A stretch of DNA of 64,000 bases from Liolophura sinensis (lineage: Eukaryota; Mollusca; Polyplacophora; Chitonida; Chitonidae), in the NCBI RefSeq assembly GCF_032854445.1, contig NC_088307.1, positions 15,264,017 through 15,328,016 of the forward strand, written 5' to 3'. Numbering within the stretch: the first letter of the stretch is position 1; each line of letters opens with the position of its first letter. This document shows positions 33,590 through 46,100 of this stretch, piece after piece. A program made the translations under genes and the position numbers. The notes under the pieces are model-generated. The model saw only the letters and a list, made by a program, of their open reading frames with translations, made no database searches and had not been told where the DNA came from.

Positions 33590-33985
33590 ATGCTGTCTTC
33601 ACCGTTCGGGCAAAGAAGACCATTTCAATCTGCCTTCACCCTCGGGCAAAGCAGACCATTTTGTCTTTACCGTTCGGGCAAAACAGACCATTTCTTTTTG
33701 CCTTCACCATTCGGGCAAAGCAAATCATTTCATTTTGTCTTTACCATTCGAGCAAAGTAAAGAACATTTCATTTTCTCTTCACCGTTCGGGCAATGGAGA
33801 TCGATCGACCTCTTCAGGGTATGTTCATGCACCCTCGGGCAAAGTACCGGAAACCATTTTATTTTGTTTCCACCATCCATGCAAAGCAAATTTTTTCATG
33901 TTGTCTTCACCATTCGGGCAAAGCAAATCATTTGATTTTGTCTTCACCCGTTTGGCAAAGCAAATCATTTCATTTTGTCTTCACG
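33590..33985. repeat. Minisatellite of about 37 bp, about 10 copies
   Basis: Units contain TTCGGGCAAAGCA, then (G)ACCATTTCATTTTGTCTTCA and CC. Periods vary from 33 to 40 bp and the centre (33795-33860) is rearranged. Two frames stay open through it, giving 161- and 137-codon open frames that are repeat products. Confidence 0.85.
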
Positions 33986-35436
33986 ACATCAGACATGTTT
34001 TTTTCAAATTAAGACAGTCTTTCCACCTGCAATACAGACGCTGTTTCGTCGGCTTGTGCCAGAGTGAAATATGAAAAATACAAATGCTAAAAAAAAATTT
34101 GCAGACAAAAAATACTATTTGAAATGTGATGAAAGCATTTTCTATAGAGTAGAATATTCAGTTTAATATTGCACATGAGAAACCGAGTCAGTTGATACAT
34201 ATTGTTTTTAGCTACACACAATTAACTTCCATCGTCACTGTCGTAAATGCAAATTTAACTCATGAACGGTTTAATGTGCTGATGCGCTTGATTATGAAAA
34301 CGACTGAAAAGGAATAAGCCTGCAGTAAACATAGCCGCCAAGACTAGCAACTGTGTGCATCAAAGCCTTACAATCAAGACCGCATATATAGTTGCAAGCA
34401 TGGTTAAGAAATGCATGCAAAAGAAAACACAACAAATAACATAACGTTATTGTGGAAAAAGACCTTTTTCTTTGTCTGTCTGCTTGTCTGTCGATCATCA
34501 ACTTTTCTAGTTTTGATTATTGCTTAACACCATACTCAGGAATGTTTTACAGAAATACAATGGCGGTCACGTTTGTGCATGGTTGGGAGGGAGTCTAAGT
34601 GCCCGCAGCTTAAACCACATGACCTTTCCAAAATTACTGACGAACTTTCTCACGTGTGACATACAGACTTGCACGACAACGAACGTGGGACAGCGCAAAC
34701 GGCCATTAGTTTAATGTGTTGATGCGTGTTTATTATCATCAGGGCTCCCCATGGGAACATTGAGAGCAGGGGAATGTACAAATTCACTGTCCAATTTCGG
34801 AATTGAACCCATACCTCGTGATTAGTAGTCGTGATGCACCTTCCTCGGTGAACTACATCCCATTCCACGTGGTTAAACTGATGCCAAACCAATGGCAGCC
34901 CACGCGCGCATAGGATTTACTTCGCAGAAGCAATAAAAAAACATATCCCCATTCGCAGTTTCCATCGCACATTCATATCTGGATTTACATAAAAAAGTTA
35001 ACCTTCCATTGTCCAGCATTCATATGTATTTATATAAAACATTTAACTACGTAACAGACGCAATTACAAGGTGGTGTTAAAAAAAGAGAAAACAAATCAC
35101 ACAAGCTATTTCCATTTTCCAGGTACACTCCCGTATAATTACCACCGTTGTCACGCACGTCATTCCAGTATGACGTATAGATGTAGATGTATCGCTAAAT
35201 GCCAATAAATAGACATTCCAATGTTTTACGCTTGGTTCGCGAAGATTTGGTTGTCTAGGCAACCAGAACATTCAGGAAATGATTTACTATTCAGGAAGTA
35301 TAACATAGGATACAACAATTCTTTTGTCAGATGCTTTCCAGGTTATTATTAAAATATAGTGCCGTCAGCATGTAATTATCCGCAAAGAGTCTTTTTCCAG
35401 GAATGTCCTTCTCTGTACACAGGGCTTAATCGGTTG
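33986..35436. other. Anonymous intergenic sequence
   Basis: I see no supportable exon or repeat. Short open frames on both strands lack splice context. Confidence 0.35.
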
Positions 35437-35675
35437 GATTTGATTTGATTAGTGTTTTACCTGGTCTCAAAAATGTTTCACTTACATGATGGCGGCCAGC
35501 ATTATGGTGGGAGGAAACCGGACAGAGCTCGGGGAAACCCGCGACCACCCGCAGGTTCCTGACAGACCTAACCACGTACGGCCGGAGAGAAAGCCAGCAT
35601 GAGCTGGACTTGAGCTCACAGCGATCGCACTGGTGAGAGGCTCCTGCATTGTGCCGCACTGGCGTGCCACGAAGG
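35437..35675 (-). mobile_element. SINE family A, near full length, head-variant subfamily
   Basis: From left to right in reverse: a tail TTTGATTTGATTAGTGTTTT, the GGCGGCCAGCATTATGGTGG block, the ACGTACGGCCGGAGAG block, the B box complement GGACTTGAGCTCACAG, and a head reading (in element orientation) AGGCCTTCGTGGCACGCCAG. The head differs from the GGCTCAGTTGGTTAGCGC type. It pairs in inverted orientation with 35934-36045. Confidence 0.85.
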
Positions 35676-35811
35676 CCTCTCTGCTCGGTTGAAACATTTC
35701 AGTGAAATAGGCTGGGTTGAGGTGTAATGCTGGTATTACCCCCAAACAGATAGAACACAAACCCACAACTCCAGCCACCAGTGATGGGTTTGGGTATTAC
35801 TAAATAGAGGA

Positions 35812-35880
35812 GACCGTTTCGGTGGCCTAATGGTTAGAACGTCCGTCTCGAAGTCAAGAGAGCAAGTGATCAAACCCGGG
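35812..35880 (+). mobile_element. tRNA-like SINE head, separate type
   Basis: GGTGGCCTAATGGTTAGAAC is a good A box, and GTGATCAAACCCGGG about 40 bp later is B-box-like. The spacing is tRNA-like, but the sequence lacks a foldable acceptor stem, so I read it as the head of a tRNA-derived repeat rather than a functional tRNA gene. Confidence 0.55.
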
Positions 35881-35933
35881 TTGGTTTACACCTCAACCCA
35901 GCCTATTTCACTGAAATGTTTCAACCGAGTAGG

Positions 35934-36045
35934 GAGGCCTTCGTGGCACGCCAGTGCGGCGCAATGACCCATGCAGGCTGTAGCTGTGAGCTCAAGTCCA
36001 GCTCATGCTGGCTTCCTGTCCGGCCGTAGGTCTGACAGGAAAGGC
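35934..36045 (+). mobile_element. SINE family A, 5' half, head-variant subfamily
   Basis: The copy begins GGAGGCCTTCGTGGCACGCC, has the B box GAGCTCAAGTCC, and stops after CCTGTCCGGCCGTAGG. It then runs directly into the second repeat family at about 36050. Its preceding 45 bp are the reverse complement of the sequence beyond the head of the SINE at 35437-35675. Confidence 0.8.
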
Positions 36046-36285
36046 TTTAAAAATGGCACTTGCCGCTGCCTCGCTTGGCGCTAAGCACTGAGAGGTTAGA
36101 ACAATGAAACGTGACTGGTTGACCCGGTGTTTAATGTGACAATGTGGGGGTCATGTCTGGAGTCTTTGGCATGATACTTCAGTGACGGCAGCACTTTGGC
36201 GGCATATTTCCATTGATTCCTCGTTGTCATATGACTGAAAAATTGTTATGTATGCGACGTTAAACCTCACGCATACTTGCATATA
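36046..36285 (+). mobile_element. Second SINE-like family, 3' body
   Basis: Shared with 9225-9425. Blocks include CGCTTGGCGCTAAGCACTGA, GAGGTTAGAACAATGAAACG and GGCATGATACTTCAG, and the end GACGTTAAACCTCACGCATA. Here it is fused behind a family A head, or was inserted into it. Confidence 0.6.
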
Positions 36286-36368
36286 CTAAATTCATAAAGA
36301 ACATGATCCCACTGCCCTAAATTTAGCGTACCAGTGGGGTCAAGTATGACAGAGGTTTTACTAAATTC

Positions 36369-36580
36369 CGTGGCAGAAGTGCTATGGCGTACCAGCGCGG
36401 AGCAATGAATTCACCAATGCGATCGCTGTGTTCAATTCACACTGGTTTCCTTCTGGTCATACCTGGGAAGCTCAACAAGCAACCTGTGGATGGTCGTGGG
36501 ATTCCACAGGGCTCAGCCTAGTTTCCTCCAACCATAATGCTGGCCGTTCTCGCGTAAGTAAAACAAATAAATAACTAAAT
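36369..36580 (+). mobile_element. SINE family A, diverged copy
   Basis: It has the variant head (GGCGTACCAGCGCGGAGCAA), then CACCAATGCGATCGCTGTG, ACCTGTGGATGGTCGTGGGA and CCATAATGCTGGCCGTTCTC. The tail is shortened to AAACAAATAAATAACTAAAT. Confidence 0.8.
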
Positions 36581-37017
36581 ACATAAGGAACATGCACTCA
36601 CTGCCCCATGTCTGGTGTATTAGTGGAATCAGACGTAACACTGGTATAGGTATCAATCAATGCAGACACAACATGGACACATTTTTTTTCTTCAAGTTTC
36701 CAGTTTCAAGATCTTTTGTATCAACAAACCAGGGATGGACATAAATATAGATTAATATAAAATATTCTATAATTCTTGTGTAAAAATACAAGTATATGGT
36801 TGAGGGGAAATGCGCAGAGCCCAGAGGAAACCACGGCACTTCGCCAGGAGCCAGACACACGTTTGTAAAGCGTGGGTGGAAGCAGCAGATACTGGGTGCA
36901 CGAGACCACGCAGGTTATAAGAGTTTTTGATACATTGACATGCACATCGACAACACCTTAGATGTGCATTTTTGAAACAACACTAACAGTACCACTAGTA
37001 CACAGTAGTTTTTAGAT
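36581..37017. other. Anonymous sequence between SINEs
   Basis: I see no exon here. AGAGCCCAGAGGAAACCACG near 36816 weakly resembles the SINE body and may be a decayed piece. Confidence 0.3.
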
Positions 37018-37248
37018 AGTACTCAAGAATATTTCACTTACGCGGCGACGGCCAGCATTATGGTGGGAGGAAACTGGCCTGTCCAGGGGAAACCCGCGAC
37101 CATCCTCAGGTTGCTGCTGACCTTCCCACGTACGACCGGAGAGGAAGCGAGCAAGAGCCGGGCTTGAACTCACAGCGATCTCATTACTGGGAGGCTCCTA
37201 TGTCATTGCTCCGCGCTGGCACGCTTATTACCTCGGCCACGGAGGCCC
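37018..37248 (-). mobile_element. SINE family A, near full length, tail missing
   Basis: The reverse-oriented copy runs from GTACTCAAGAATATTTCACT to CCTCGGCCACGGAGGCC. It has the variant head with CGTGCCAGCGCGGAGC. The CACCAATCAAATAAA tail is absent at its left end. Confidence 0.85.
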
Positions 37249-38064
37249 ACAAAACATATACATGGCATGAATATTAGTAGACATGTTTTTTCTAAATATG
37301 AATGCGCATGCACATTTGGCAATGCAATAAAATATGTCTACGATACAAAACCTACATGTCAAACAACATTTCTAGAAGTGAGTAGGTCTATATTTATAAA
37401 ACATCTAGGCAGGCCTATGTTCATAAAATGTAGTGTGTATAGTATTTTTAGCTACTGGTAAATAGGCCTATCACTACGATTCAAAGCATGAGAAGGTAGG
37501 CTTATTTAGTTCAAGAGTTGCTTAATGGCGGGGTATGGGGAAAGCGTAAATATCCACCCACCGCCCACTCGGCCAGGTAAAGGCATCCTTATGTGTACTG
37601 TCTTATGGCCACTGTAGCTTATGAACATATGTAGGCCTATGAAAATACATATTAATTAGTAACTATGGAATACATGCACCGTGGGCCAGATGCTGGCATA
37701 TACATGTATAGCCCACATTGGGCCTCACACGTAGGCCTACATACATGTATATGCTTATGCATGGAGACTTGTTTTTCAGTTTACTACATAGTCATAGTTC
37801 AGACATAGACCTACCGCTGGCATTTAATTACCACGAATTTACTGTGCGCTCTTAAGCCCAGCGCACACGGACAGAAGTTTTTGCCGTAAATAGTATTTTC
37901 AGACAGGGTTCGTACAGGCACAGGAAAATGAAATTCAAGGGGTTTTCCAGGTTTTTTTTGTCATTTTCAAGGCTAGTTTAAAAATACCATGGTGCAAATT
38001 ATAGACTATATTTTAGGTCTGAATTATAGATGCTTTAATATTCATGTATGTATAATCAATAGTA
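37249..38064. other. Anonymous sequence with a possible hAT-like end
   Basis: CAGGGTTCGTACAGGCACAG at about 37914, followed by a TTCAAGG-rich stretch, resembles hAT transposon termini. The same TTTCAAGGAGTTTC style recurs at 39237-39330. No matching opposite terminus or target duplication was found. I see nothing else. Confidence 0.25.
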
Positions 38065-38074
38065 CGCTTGCAAG

Positions 38075-38225
38075 ATCATCCGCAGGTTGCTGAAGACCTT
38101 CCCACGTAGGGCCGGAGAGGAAGCCAGCATGAGCTGGACTTGAACTCACAGCAACCGCATTGGTGAGAGACTCCTGGGTCATTACGCTGCGCTAGCGCGC
38201 TAACCAACTGAGCCACGGAGGCTCC
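38075..38225 (-). mobile_element. 3'-truncated SINE family A with perfect target duplication
   Basis: In element orientation it has an intact head (GTGGCTCAGTTGGTTAGCGC) and B box (GAGTTCAAGTCC) but stops after CAACCTGCGGATGAT, with no 3' third or A-rich tail. It is bounded exactly by the 10-bp repeat CGCTTGCAAG (38065-38074 and 38226-38235), so it appears to have inserted in this shortened form. Confidence 0.9.
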
Positions 38226-38235
38226 CGCTTGCAAG

Positions 38236-40076
38236 AAATATCTGCCCTGCACCTCTGTAATGCGACACATTCTTTGACCCGGCAAGGGCTCAGAAAAAAA
38301 AAAAGTGAATGCCATATAACATTATGCAGGGCTTCCTCTGGGTCATTATTTTTTTTCAGCCAGTCACTTTAGTTACTCATGAGATTTTGTAGTAAATACT
38401 ATTTTTCTTTAGCCATACTTCCTTAGCGGCCATGACTCTTGTAGGTCTCCTTCTGTATTTCGTTTTTATCTGCCTTGGTGTAGCTGCTAGAATCAGTTTG
38501 GTCTCTTCCAGCATATCTGGAGTTTATCAAACGTCACATTTAGAACAATTGCCCTCAAAATAATGGACGAATGCTTGGCAGCATATTTATGTTTTTTGAA
38601 AAAAAAAAGTCAATCCTTTGTTCAACCTATTTGTAGGATCCTAGTAAATGTAATTTCCTCTGTCAGAAAAATTTGCTACGAAAATAATTTGTAAATTCAG
38701 TTTATTTAAATGCAAGATTATGATCAGTACATTGGAGTAACACATTCTGAAACATTTAATTTACTTTGGATCCCCCAAAAATAGTTTATTAAGTGGAAAA
38801 GTTTCAAATTTTCGTGGTAGATAACTTCATTTACAGGTGACATTATTTCCCTTGATATATTTTTTTTTTTACAATTGAAGATGAAAGGCATCCCCCAAAA
38901 TGCCATGATTCTCATTCGTTATTGAACAAAAAGGATTTCAAGCGTTATTTAATGTGAGTCAACTTGTAACAATGCTGAACCCGGGCTATGTAGATTTCTG
39001 TCAAGTAATCGTCATACCGGTACAACTGTGTTGTTGTTGTTTCGCCGAGATGAGGCCGTTCGAAATGAAAGTAAGTAGATCATTTCCATTAGAAAAATTG
39101 CAAAAATCTGCTAAAAACCTCAGAAAACTCTCATGTTAGATTTTGTATAACGTTTTCTTAAGTAAATAAATTTGTCGCCAGAAGCATTCGCATTTTTTCA
39201 ATTTCAGGCAATATTTATGTTCGGGACAAAAGTTAGAGTTTCAAGGAGTTTCCAGGAGTTTTTGCCTTTCAAGTACTTGAAAATGAAATTGTATTTTTCA
39301 AGCACTTTCAAGGAGTTTCAAGGACTGTGCGCACTGTGTCAGATTACGGTGTCAGCCGATCGGGAATATTGTTTTTTTGTCCATTCTATGAAGATTCCAG
39401 CAGGGAAAGGCGGTAACTTTTTAGGTACCAGTACCGTTAGTTCAGTGCCTGGACCCTTGTTACCTCCCCTGTTCTAACAACCTGCGTGGTAAAAAATTGT
39501 ATGCCAATCGGGTCAAAGGCTTTAGGCCTATACAAAGTTATAGAACTCGACAATGAGGCTTTAAATCAAAGGACAACCATAGTGTTAAGTACTGCAACCT
39601 GACTCCAGGCTACCTTTTTCTCCTGTGGGGATCTCTGCGTCTAGCATAACCTTATACATGCACGTCATGAATATGCATTTTTACGGTAACTCTTTTGCGT
39701 CGGGAGGTGTTTCTTGACTAACTTCTCAGGGCGGGAAATCACCGTCTTGGTAAAACCCATATCCGAAATCGTTCATTTTTTCTTTTCTTTTTGTTTCCTG
39801 GATATTTGTTTTATTACGTGTACCGGTTGTAAGAAAATAGAGACTTTTGAATTTTTTCAGTTTTTATCAGTAATAACGCCGGTTAGTATGCGAACAAAAG
39901 TGACTAAATGACTTCTGAACATTCCTAAGAGCAGACGACATTTTTTTTCTACTTTTTGGCCGATTTTACCAGCAAATCCGGAGTACTCAGACTAATGCAA
40001 ACAGAGTTAATGACGTCCCTTTTATTTAATCATTAGCAGTCTGTAACAGGCTCATAGGTGACGTGAAATAAACAGT
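38236..40076. other. Anonymous sequence upstream of the acidic-protein gene
   Basis: Short open frames near 38954-39477 have no splice support. The TTTCAAGGAGTTTC-rich stretch at 39237-39330 is repeat-like. The 5' UTR and promoter of the gene starting at 40077 must lie at the right end, but I see no clear TATA box. Confidence 0.35.
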
Positions 40077-40122
40077 ATGACTCGACTTGCAAGAAAAAGA
40101 AGTACAAAGGCCTCAGGTTCAG
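40077..40122 (+). CDS. Exon 1 of the acidic-protein gene
   Basis: It encodes MTRLARKRSTKASGS and one base, ending at CAG|GTAAAA. The remaining G plus AA at the start of exon 2 makes a Glu codon, so phases agree. This is the only ATG-started stretch upstream that fits exon 2. Confidence 0.6.
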
Positions 40123-43100
40123 GTAAAAGATAAAATGACTTAGTTGTCTTTGATTTGAGGCGGGCTTTTTCACCTTCAGATTGTATTGTAACTTGTATTG
40201 GTGATCATCTTCAGTTGTCTATCCACTTTGGTGGAACAGGACATGTGTGCATTGTTTTATGGAAATAAGTGTTGTACTAACATAATATATACCGTATGCA
40301 GTTTAAAATATTTATGGAAACCGGAATTGTTCTATTTAATTTAAGCACCAAGCATCAAGCAAATATTTCGCAATCAGATATACAGATTTATCCCGGCACT
40401 TGTTTAAACATTCGTTACCCTTGCACATGTACTTCGGCAACACTCAAATTTTACACTTAATTTTAAATAGAGCCTAGAAGTTTCACCATTGCAAATTTAT
40501 TGATTGGACAAGCAGGTGTTAAAGTATACATAAATTGTACGAAATATATACGTTTTGATTGTGATAAGCCTTAGTGGGCAGATCATATACTTAGTTTGCA
40601 TAAAATAGCCCTCCACTTGATCAGTGCTCTGGAACTGATTGTGCTTTCCTAGCTTGAGGATAGTCTCTGCATGGGAAAACATGCAACAGGATTATCTGTT
40701 ACTGAAGGTCTTCCAGCAACTCGTGAATGGTCGTGGGTTTTTCTCAGGTTCTTCTTGCTTTCCTTCCACCATAATGCTAGCCCACCAATCAAAACAATAA
40801 ATCAAATATCAGTTATCAGATATAAAAAAAGTTTGCTCGAAATCAATTCGTGGGAGCATTCTTTCACTCAACATGATTGGGTTCTGAGAGAATACACTGA
40901 CAAATTTTCAGTTTCATACAGAGTTGCTTATTTATGATTTTTGTCATATTACAATGTTGTCTTCTTCTAGCAGGCTGGGCTGACATAATACAGACTGATT
41001 TATGTTTCTGCTACTTTCTTTAATGCCATACTGAAAACACTAAACACGATCATGCCCCACCGATTAACAAAATATAGTGATGCCCAATCACTTAACTGTC
41101 TAGTGCCCAGCAATGCAATCACTTTTCTACTCAGTGCCAAGCAATGAAGTACCAAAACTGCAAAGTCAGCGGTGTAATGTGACCCTGCATTGCCCCGTGC
41201 TCTAACTTCTCGGGCAGTGTAGTCAGGTTTTACTAAGTATAATGAAGATCGGCAGTATTTAAAATGGTCAAAATATTGAAACACTTCTCTAGTACTTTTA
41301 ATTATACAGAATGCAAGCAAGGGCAGACCACTCCACTCAAGAAGTTACAGAAAACAGAAAGCACAATGTCGGAAAGTGTAGCCGGGGCTGATGTTGGACT
41401 TCCAAAACCTGATACGGAGGAGGTTATCTCCCTTGCTACTGGAGATGGAACATTACAGTCCAGGTGACTTGCATGCTTATACCAAACCTTTACTTGTAGT
41501 AGGGAATTTTGGGACTGAGTAGCCTTTTTAAGCTAAAATGATGAACTCCAAACAGTGAGGTCTAATTGTTTATTGATTACTTAATATCGAGTTCTAAGTT
41601 TTGCTGCCAGACTTGCTATTCATCGACCTTCCACTCTTGGTTGTCTGCACTCATCTTACATGCAGATCTGCTTTGGCAGTTGACTCTCCTGCCACATACA
41701 TGTATATACATGCACTGTGCACATTAAAGGGCGATAACTAATGGCAGTCTGTGTATCCTGCTGCTAGGAGGCCTGGAAATTTAAAATGGAGATCTCTGGC
41801 AACAAAAGGTTAGTGGCAACAAATCTGAGGTTGCATGCTTTCTACTTACAGATGCTTACCTCGGACTCTGCCCCAATCTCCAAAAATCATTAGGGGAAAG
41901 AAAAGTTGTGCCTCCTCACGGAAAATTTCACTTGTTGCTTCAAGGCATGTTGTTTGAAGTTAAAGTCAAAGAAAACACTAAAATGAAGTGTATATCAGAT
42001 GAATGACAATTAAATGCTGTCCATGAAAATGGTTCGATTTATTTTTTTACAGTTTTTCCACCAAGTGACCAAGAGGGTATAAGTGACATCACCTCTGAGT
42101 GCATTCACAGATCTTCATGAATATGCATTTAAAACGATCAAGCATTGTATGTGTGTTAAGGGGTGAAAACCTGATATGACTGGTCCCAGTATTGTCAGAT
42201 AAGGTGTCCGTAGAATGCAAGTTCCAAATGCATATTTCTGGTTTGAAAAAATTCCAAAAAAAAAAAAGTAAATCAAAGTTTTAAATTCGCTTTCGTCTGA
42301 CAAATACTTCAAGTTAGTGTTTTCTTAGCCTTTAATTATGTTGATTGTTACATTGGTTTTGTAACCAAATGATAAGCTTCAGCCCTGAGTTCAGCCCCTT
42401 CATGGGCCCTTGATATAGATATTGAGATAAAGATTGAGTTTAAAGATTACGCATTCTCGATGACTTAATAATACATTACGCACTTTCTGAAAAATATGTC
42501 CATTACTGCATGTATTTCATGTTATAAACGTGTTTGACCTATGCTTTAGTTCTTCTGGTCTCTAAAAAATGATCCTCTGTCATCTAAAGTGATCTGAAAA
42601 TGTCAGTTTAAACAACAGATTTTCTATCATCAAAGGGGAAAACATGAAGACAAGTCTGAAAAAGTAATCAATCAAGGGGGAGACAACTGTCAGGATTTGA
42701 CCTCCTGTGTAAATCACCCAGAAAAAGGTACCGAAAAACAAAAAGATGATGCAGAAGTTCAGCAAGATGGTAACAGGGAAGAAAAAGAGAGGAAAACCAT
42801 TTCTGAGGAAGAGATTAGTGTGTCCAAAGAAGACAGCCCCACTGATATTAACACTTACATGTACAAGGACCCTCTGAAGACACAGGAATCAGCTGAAAAT
42901 ACCACCGTGAAGAATGGTGAGAGTTTTGCGGATGTCATAGACATAGAATTGCAGCACAGCACAGAAAGTGTAACCTCTGTTGGCCCTATAAAGACAGAGT
43001 CCTCTCAAGTTTCTACCTCAATTGAATACAACAAAAGTTCTGGATCTAAAGTCTGCCATCTCTCATCAGAAACAACAACTCAGGACACTAACTCCAATAC

Positions 43101-46100
43101 ATGTGTTACAGACAAGAGCTTGGCTCCAGATGCCAGTACTGTTGGTTGTGTTAAACTGGCAGAATCTACCACAGCTTCAGTGTCTAAAGTGGAGTCTGCA
43201 ACGTCCAAGAATGACCACCAGCCAGGTGTTACATCTTGCACAGCTCAGCCAGTTATAGAATCCAAGGGAAATAATCAGATGGCTTTGACTTTATTACAAA
43301 ACAAGGATAAGCTAAATACACCTGGGAATACATATGACCCTGTGACAGCAAAGACTGATGTTCAGGCAATAAACAAGGACAATAGCATTGAGAGAATTGC
43401 AGCAGAGAATCAGGTTACAGATCAACCAATTGCACTACAGGATACAAACCAGCCTTTCTCACCACTGATTACTGATGAGCCTATCTCATCACTGTACACA
43501 AACCAGCTTGGCACACAGCAGGTTACAGATCATCCAAACTCAGCAGACATTGAAGATCAAAGACTCACCTTATCCAAGAATACAGATCAGTTGGAGCAGA
43601 GTGCACTGGAGCCAGTAACACTGTCACAAGGAATTGAGAAACCGACAAGTCTCCAAATTGTGGAAAGGTATAAGAAGAGGGATTCATCAGTTGAGACATC
43701 TCAAAGCTTGTCTGCTATAGAAATAAACACAGACAATCCTGGTCATCAACAATTTAACATGGAGCATAAGCTTCTGCCAACATTACCTAACTGCTTTATC
43801 TCTGAGGATGATGCTGTTAAGACAGAAACAGACACACCTACCACAACAGCCAAAAGTGAAACTGAAAGTAAGGGTACGTGTAAGGATGAGGATTTGCAAA
43901 GTGAAAGCTTAGAGATGGATACTCAGCCCTTTATGCCCACTGCTGATCAAGTCTGTCTGAACTCAGATGATGTAGACATGGTCTCATATGCTAGACCAGG
44001 TACTTATGACAATAATGGCATACTGCTATCTTGTGGTGTTATTTAATTGTAATTCAGTTGTGAGTGTGTGTGTGTTTTGACAAACATGTACAGTTTACCT
44101 GTAACTATGTTATCTCTGAGGCATCATGAAAACACTTCATTGGACATCTAAAGTTGATACACCATACATACATGTACATGTACCATAGTTAGATAGTGCA
44201 TGAAGTTCCAAAATGTGGTCCACGCCTAAAAAGTGGCCGCCACTTTTCACTGAACAGGAGAGCCCTTATCAGTCTTTACGAGAATCAAATTTTCATTCAT
44301 TTATTTGGTAAGCGTATTAAGTCAGTGCTTGTTTTACTTTTAACCAAAACAGCGACAGCTGGATTTGAAAGCACAACCTCATTGGTCAGGGGCCTGATAG
44401 TCGCAGCGTGCTGGGCTCCATAATCACAAAGCAGGCCTAGACTCAAGTCTGACTTTGTCTTAACATCATAACAGTTTATTGCACAAATATTTTTACTACA
44501 GGAATTTTCAATTTCACACTTAGAGCAGTCTTTGATTTTCATGACAAAATTGAAAATTGGCATTTAAGTTCAAATATGATCTCATGAATAATACCACAAG
44601 TTAAGATTAAATCTGACTTAAGTCTAAGATCCAGAGCCTGAGCTGGAGCTTTAACCATTTGAGCTAGCAATGTCTCGGAGAATCAGCTACGTTTCTGTAA
44701 CACTGGCTGCTCTTTTTGTAATGCTCAGGTGGTAGTGTGCCCCGAGCTGTAGGCCAGGTTGAGAACATGATGGAGGACGGTGACATCACAGACTCTCAGC
44801 TCTGCAGCATGGAGTGGGAGGCCAGAGACACAATGTCATCAGATACAGGTCCAGCAAACAGGTGAGCTGGCCAAGAGGTGTAACGTACATCATTTGGGAG
44901 CAGAGTACATGTACATGTACACTTACTGTAGCTGCAGTTTTACATATGGGAGTTTATCAGGTACATTGTACATTGGTTTTCATCCAGCTTGCTTTCTTTA
45001 CACATAAACACCAGAGCTCCACATTAAGAATACAGTGGCATAACCAGAAAGTACTGATATAGTGATGTCATTGACATAGTGTTGACCAACAGCTAGATTT
45101 CAGGGGAAGACTGGAATGAAGCAGAAAAACCTGACTTCTGCCATTACTACTGGTACTACAAATCATTGTGCAAGACGAAATTTTGAAGGACAGACTGACA
45201 GAAAAGTCAGTAATGTGACCACATCCTGCCACGCCAAGATATTTACCTGATTTAGTTGTTGTATATTGCCATACTCCTGATGTTCCCACTTAAATGAAGG
45301 CCGTCAGTTTTACTGAGTGTAAGGAGGAAAGAGCTGGGCTAAACCACCAACCTTATAATTTCTAAATAGACTTAAAGTGTTGTATTAATTGAAACCTGAA
45401 TGTATAAAACTGCCAGTCCTTGCACTTCAAAAATATTGGAAATAAACATATGCTAGAGTTACAAACCATGTTGTATTTACACAAGAAGTGTATTATGTTT
45501 TGTCTCAGAACTGAAGTTGGCAGTCCTGGGAAGCCTGTAAGAGTTGTGTCCCCTGACACAGGGTCTCCTGCCCAGAGTCGGCCAGCAGATGGCACCAAAG
45601 TGGTACAGGGTCTGATCAAGGAATTGTTCAGCATTAAGTAAGCACAAGTATATTCAAAGCACACAGTCAATAGTTATAACAGTCAAATAACCAAAAGAAA
45701 AATAATAATTTTAATAATATTAATAAATAAGATAAAAATATACCCTCGAAATTCCTCAACTTACTCAACTGCTTCTGCAACTAATATTTTGAAACATATT
45801 CTGAGAGAACTGCGGGATGTACAGAAATAAAAGACAAATAACAGTTTTACAAAGCTTGGATCTTTAATGACACAAACAAATCATTCAATTGCATGCATAA
45901 ATTCCCCTGAAAAAAAGTGCTTTAGTGGTTGAAGATGTTGAAGTAACCATTTTATTTATTTATTTGATTAGTATTCTGTGCTGTTCTCAAGAATATTTCA
46001 CAACATGGTGGAGGAAACCAGGCATAGTCTATTGGGGGGGGGGGGATCCATAACCATCTGTAGGTTGAGGAAACCAGGCATAGTCTATGGGGGGATCCAT

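Noticed and set aside
33450-34074. Overlapping 161- and 137-codon frames
   Set aside because: They run through the 37-bp minisatellite in two frames, and the sequence changes with the repeat, not with codon structure.
35812-35880. Functional tRNA gene
   Set aside because: A- and B-box-like strings exist, but there is no seven-base acceptor stem pairing and it sits among SINE copies.
37907-39330. A complete hAT transposon between the two TTCAAGG-rich stretches
   Set aside because: Only one terminus-like CAGGGTTCG end is visible. There is no inverted partner, 8-bp duplication or transposase frame.
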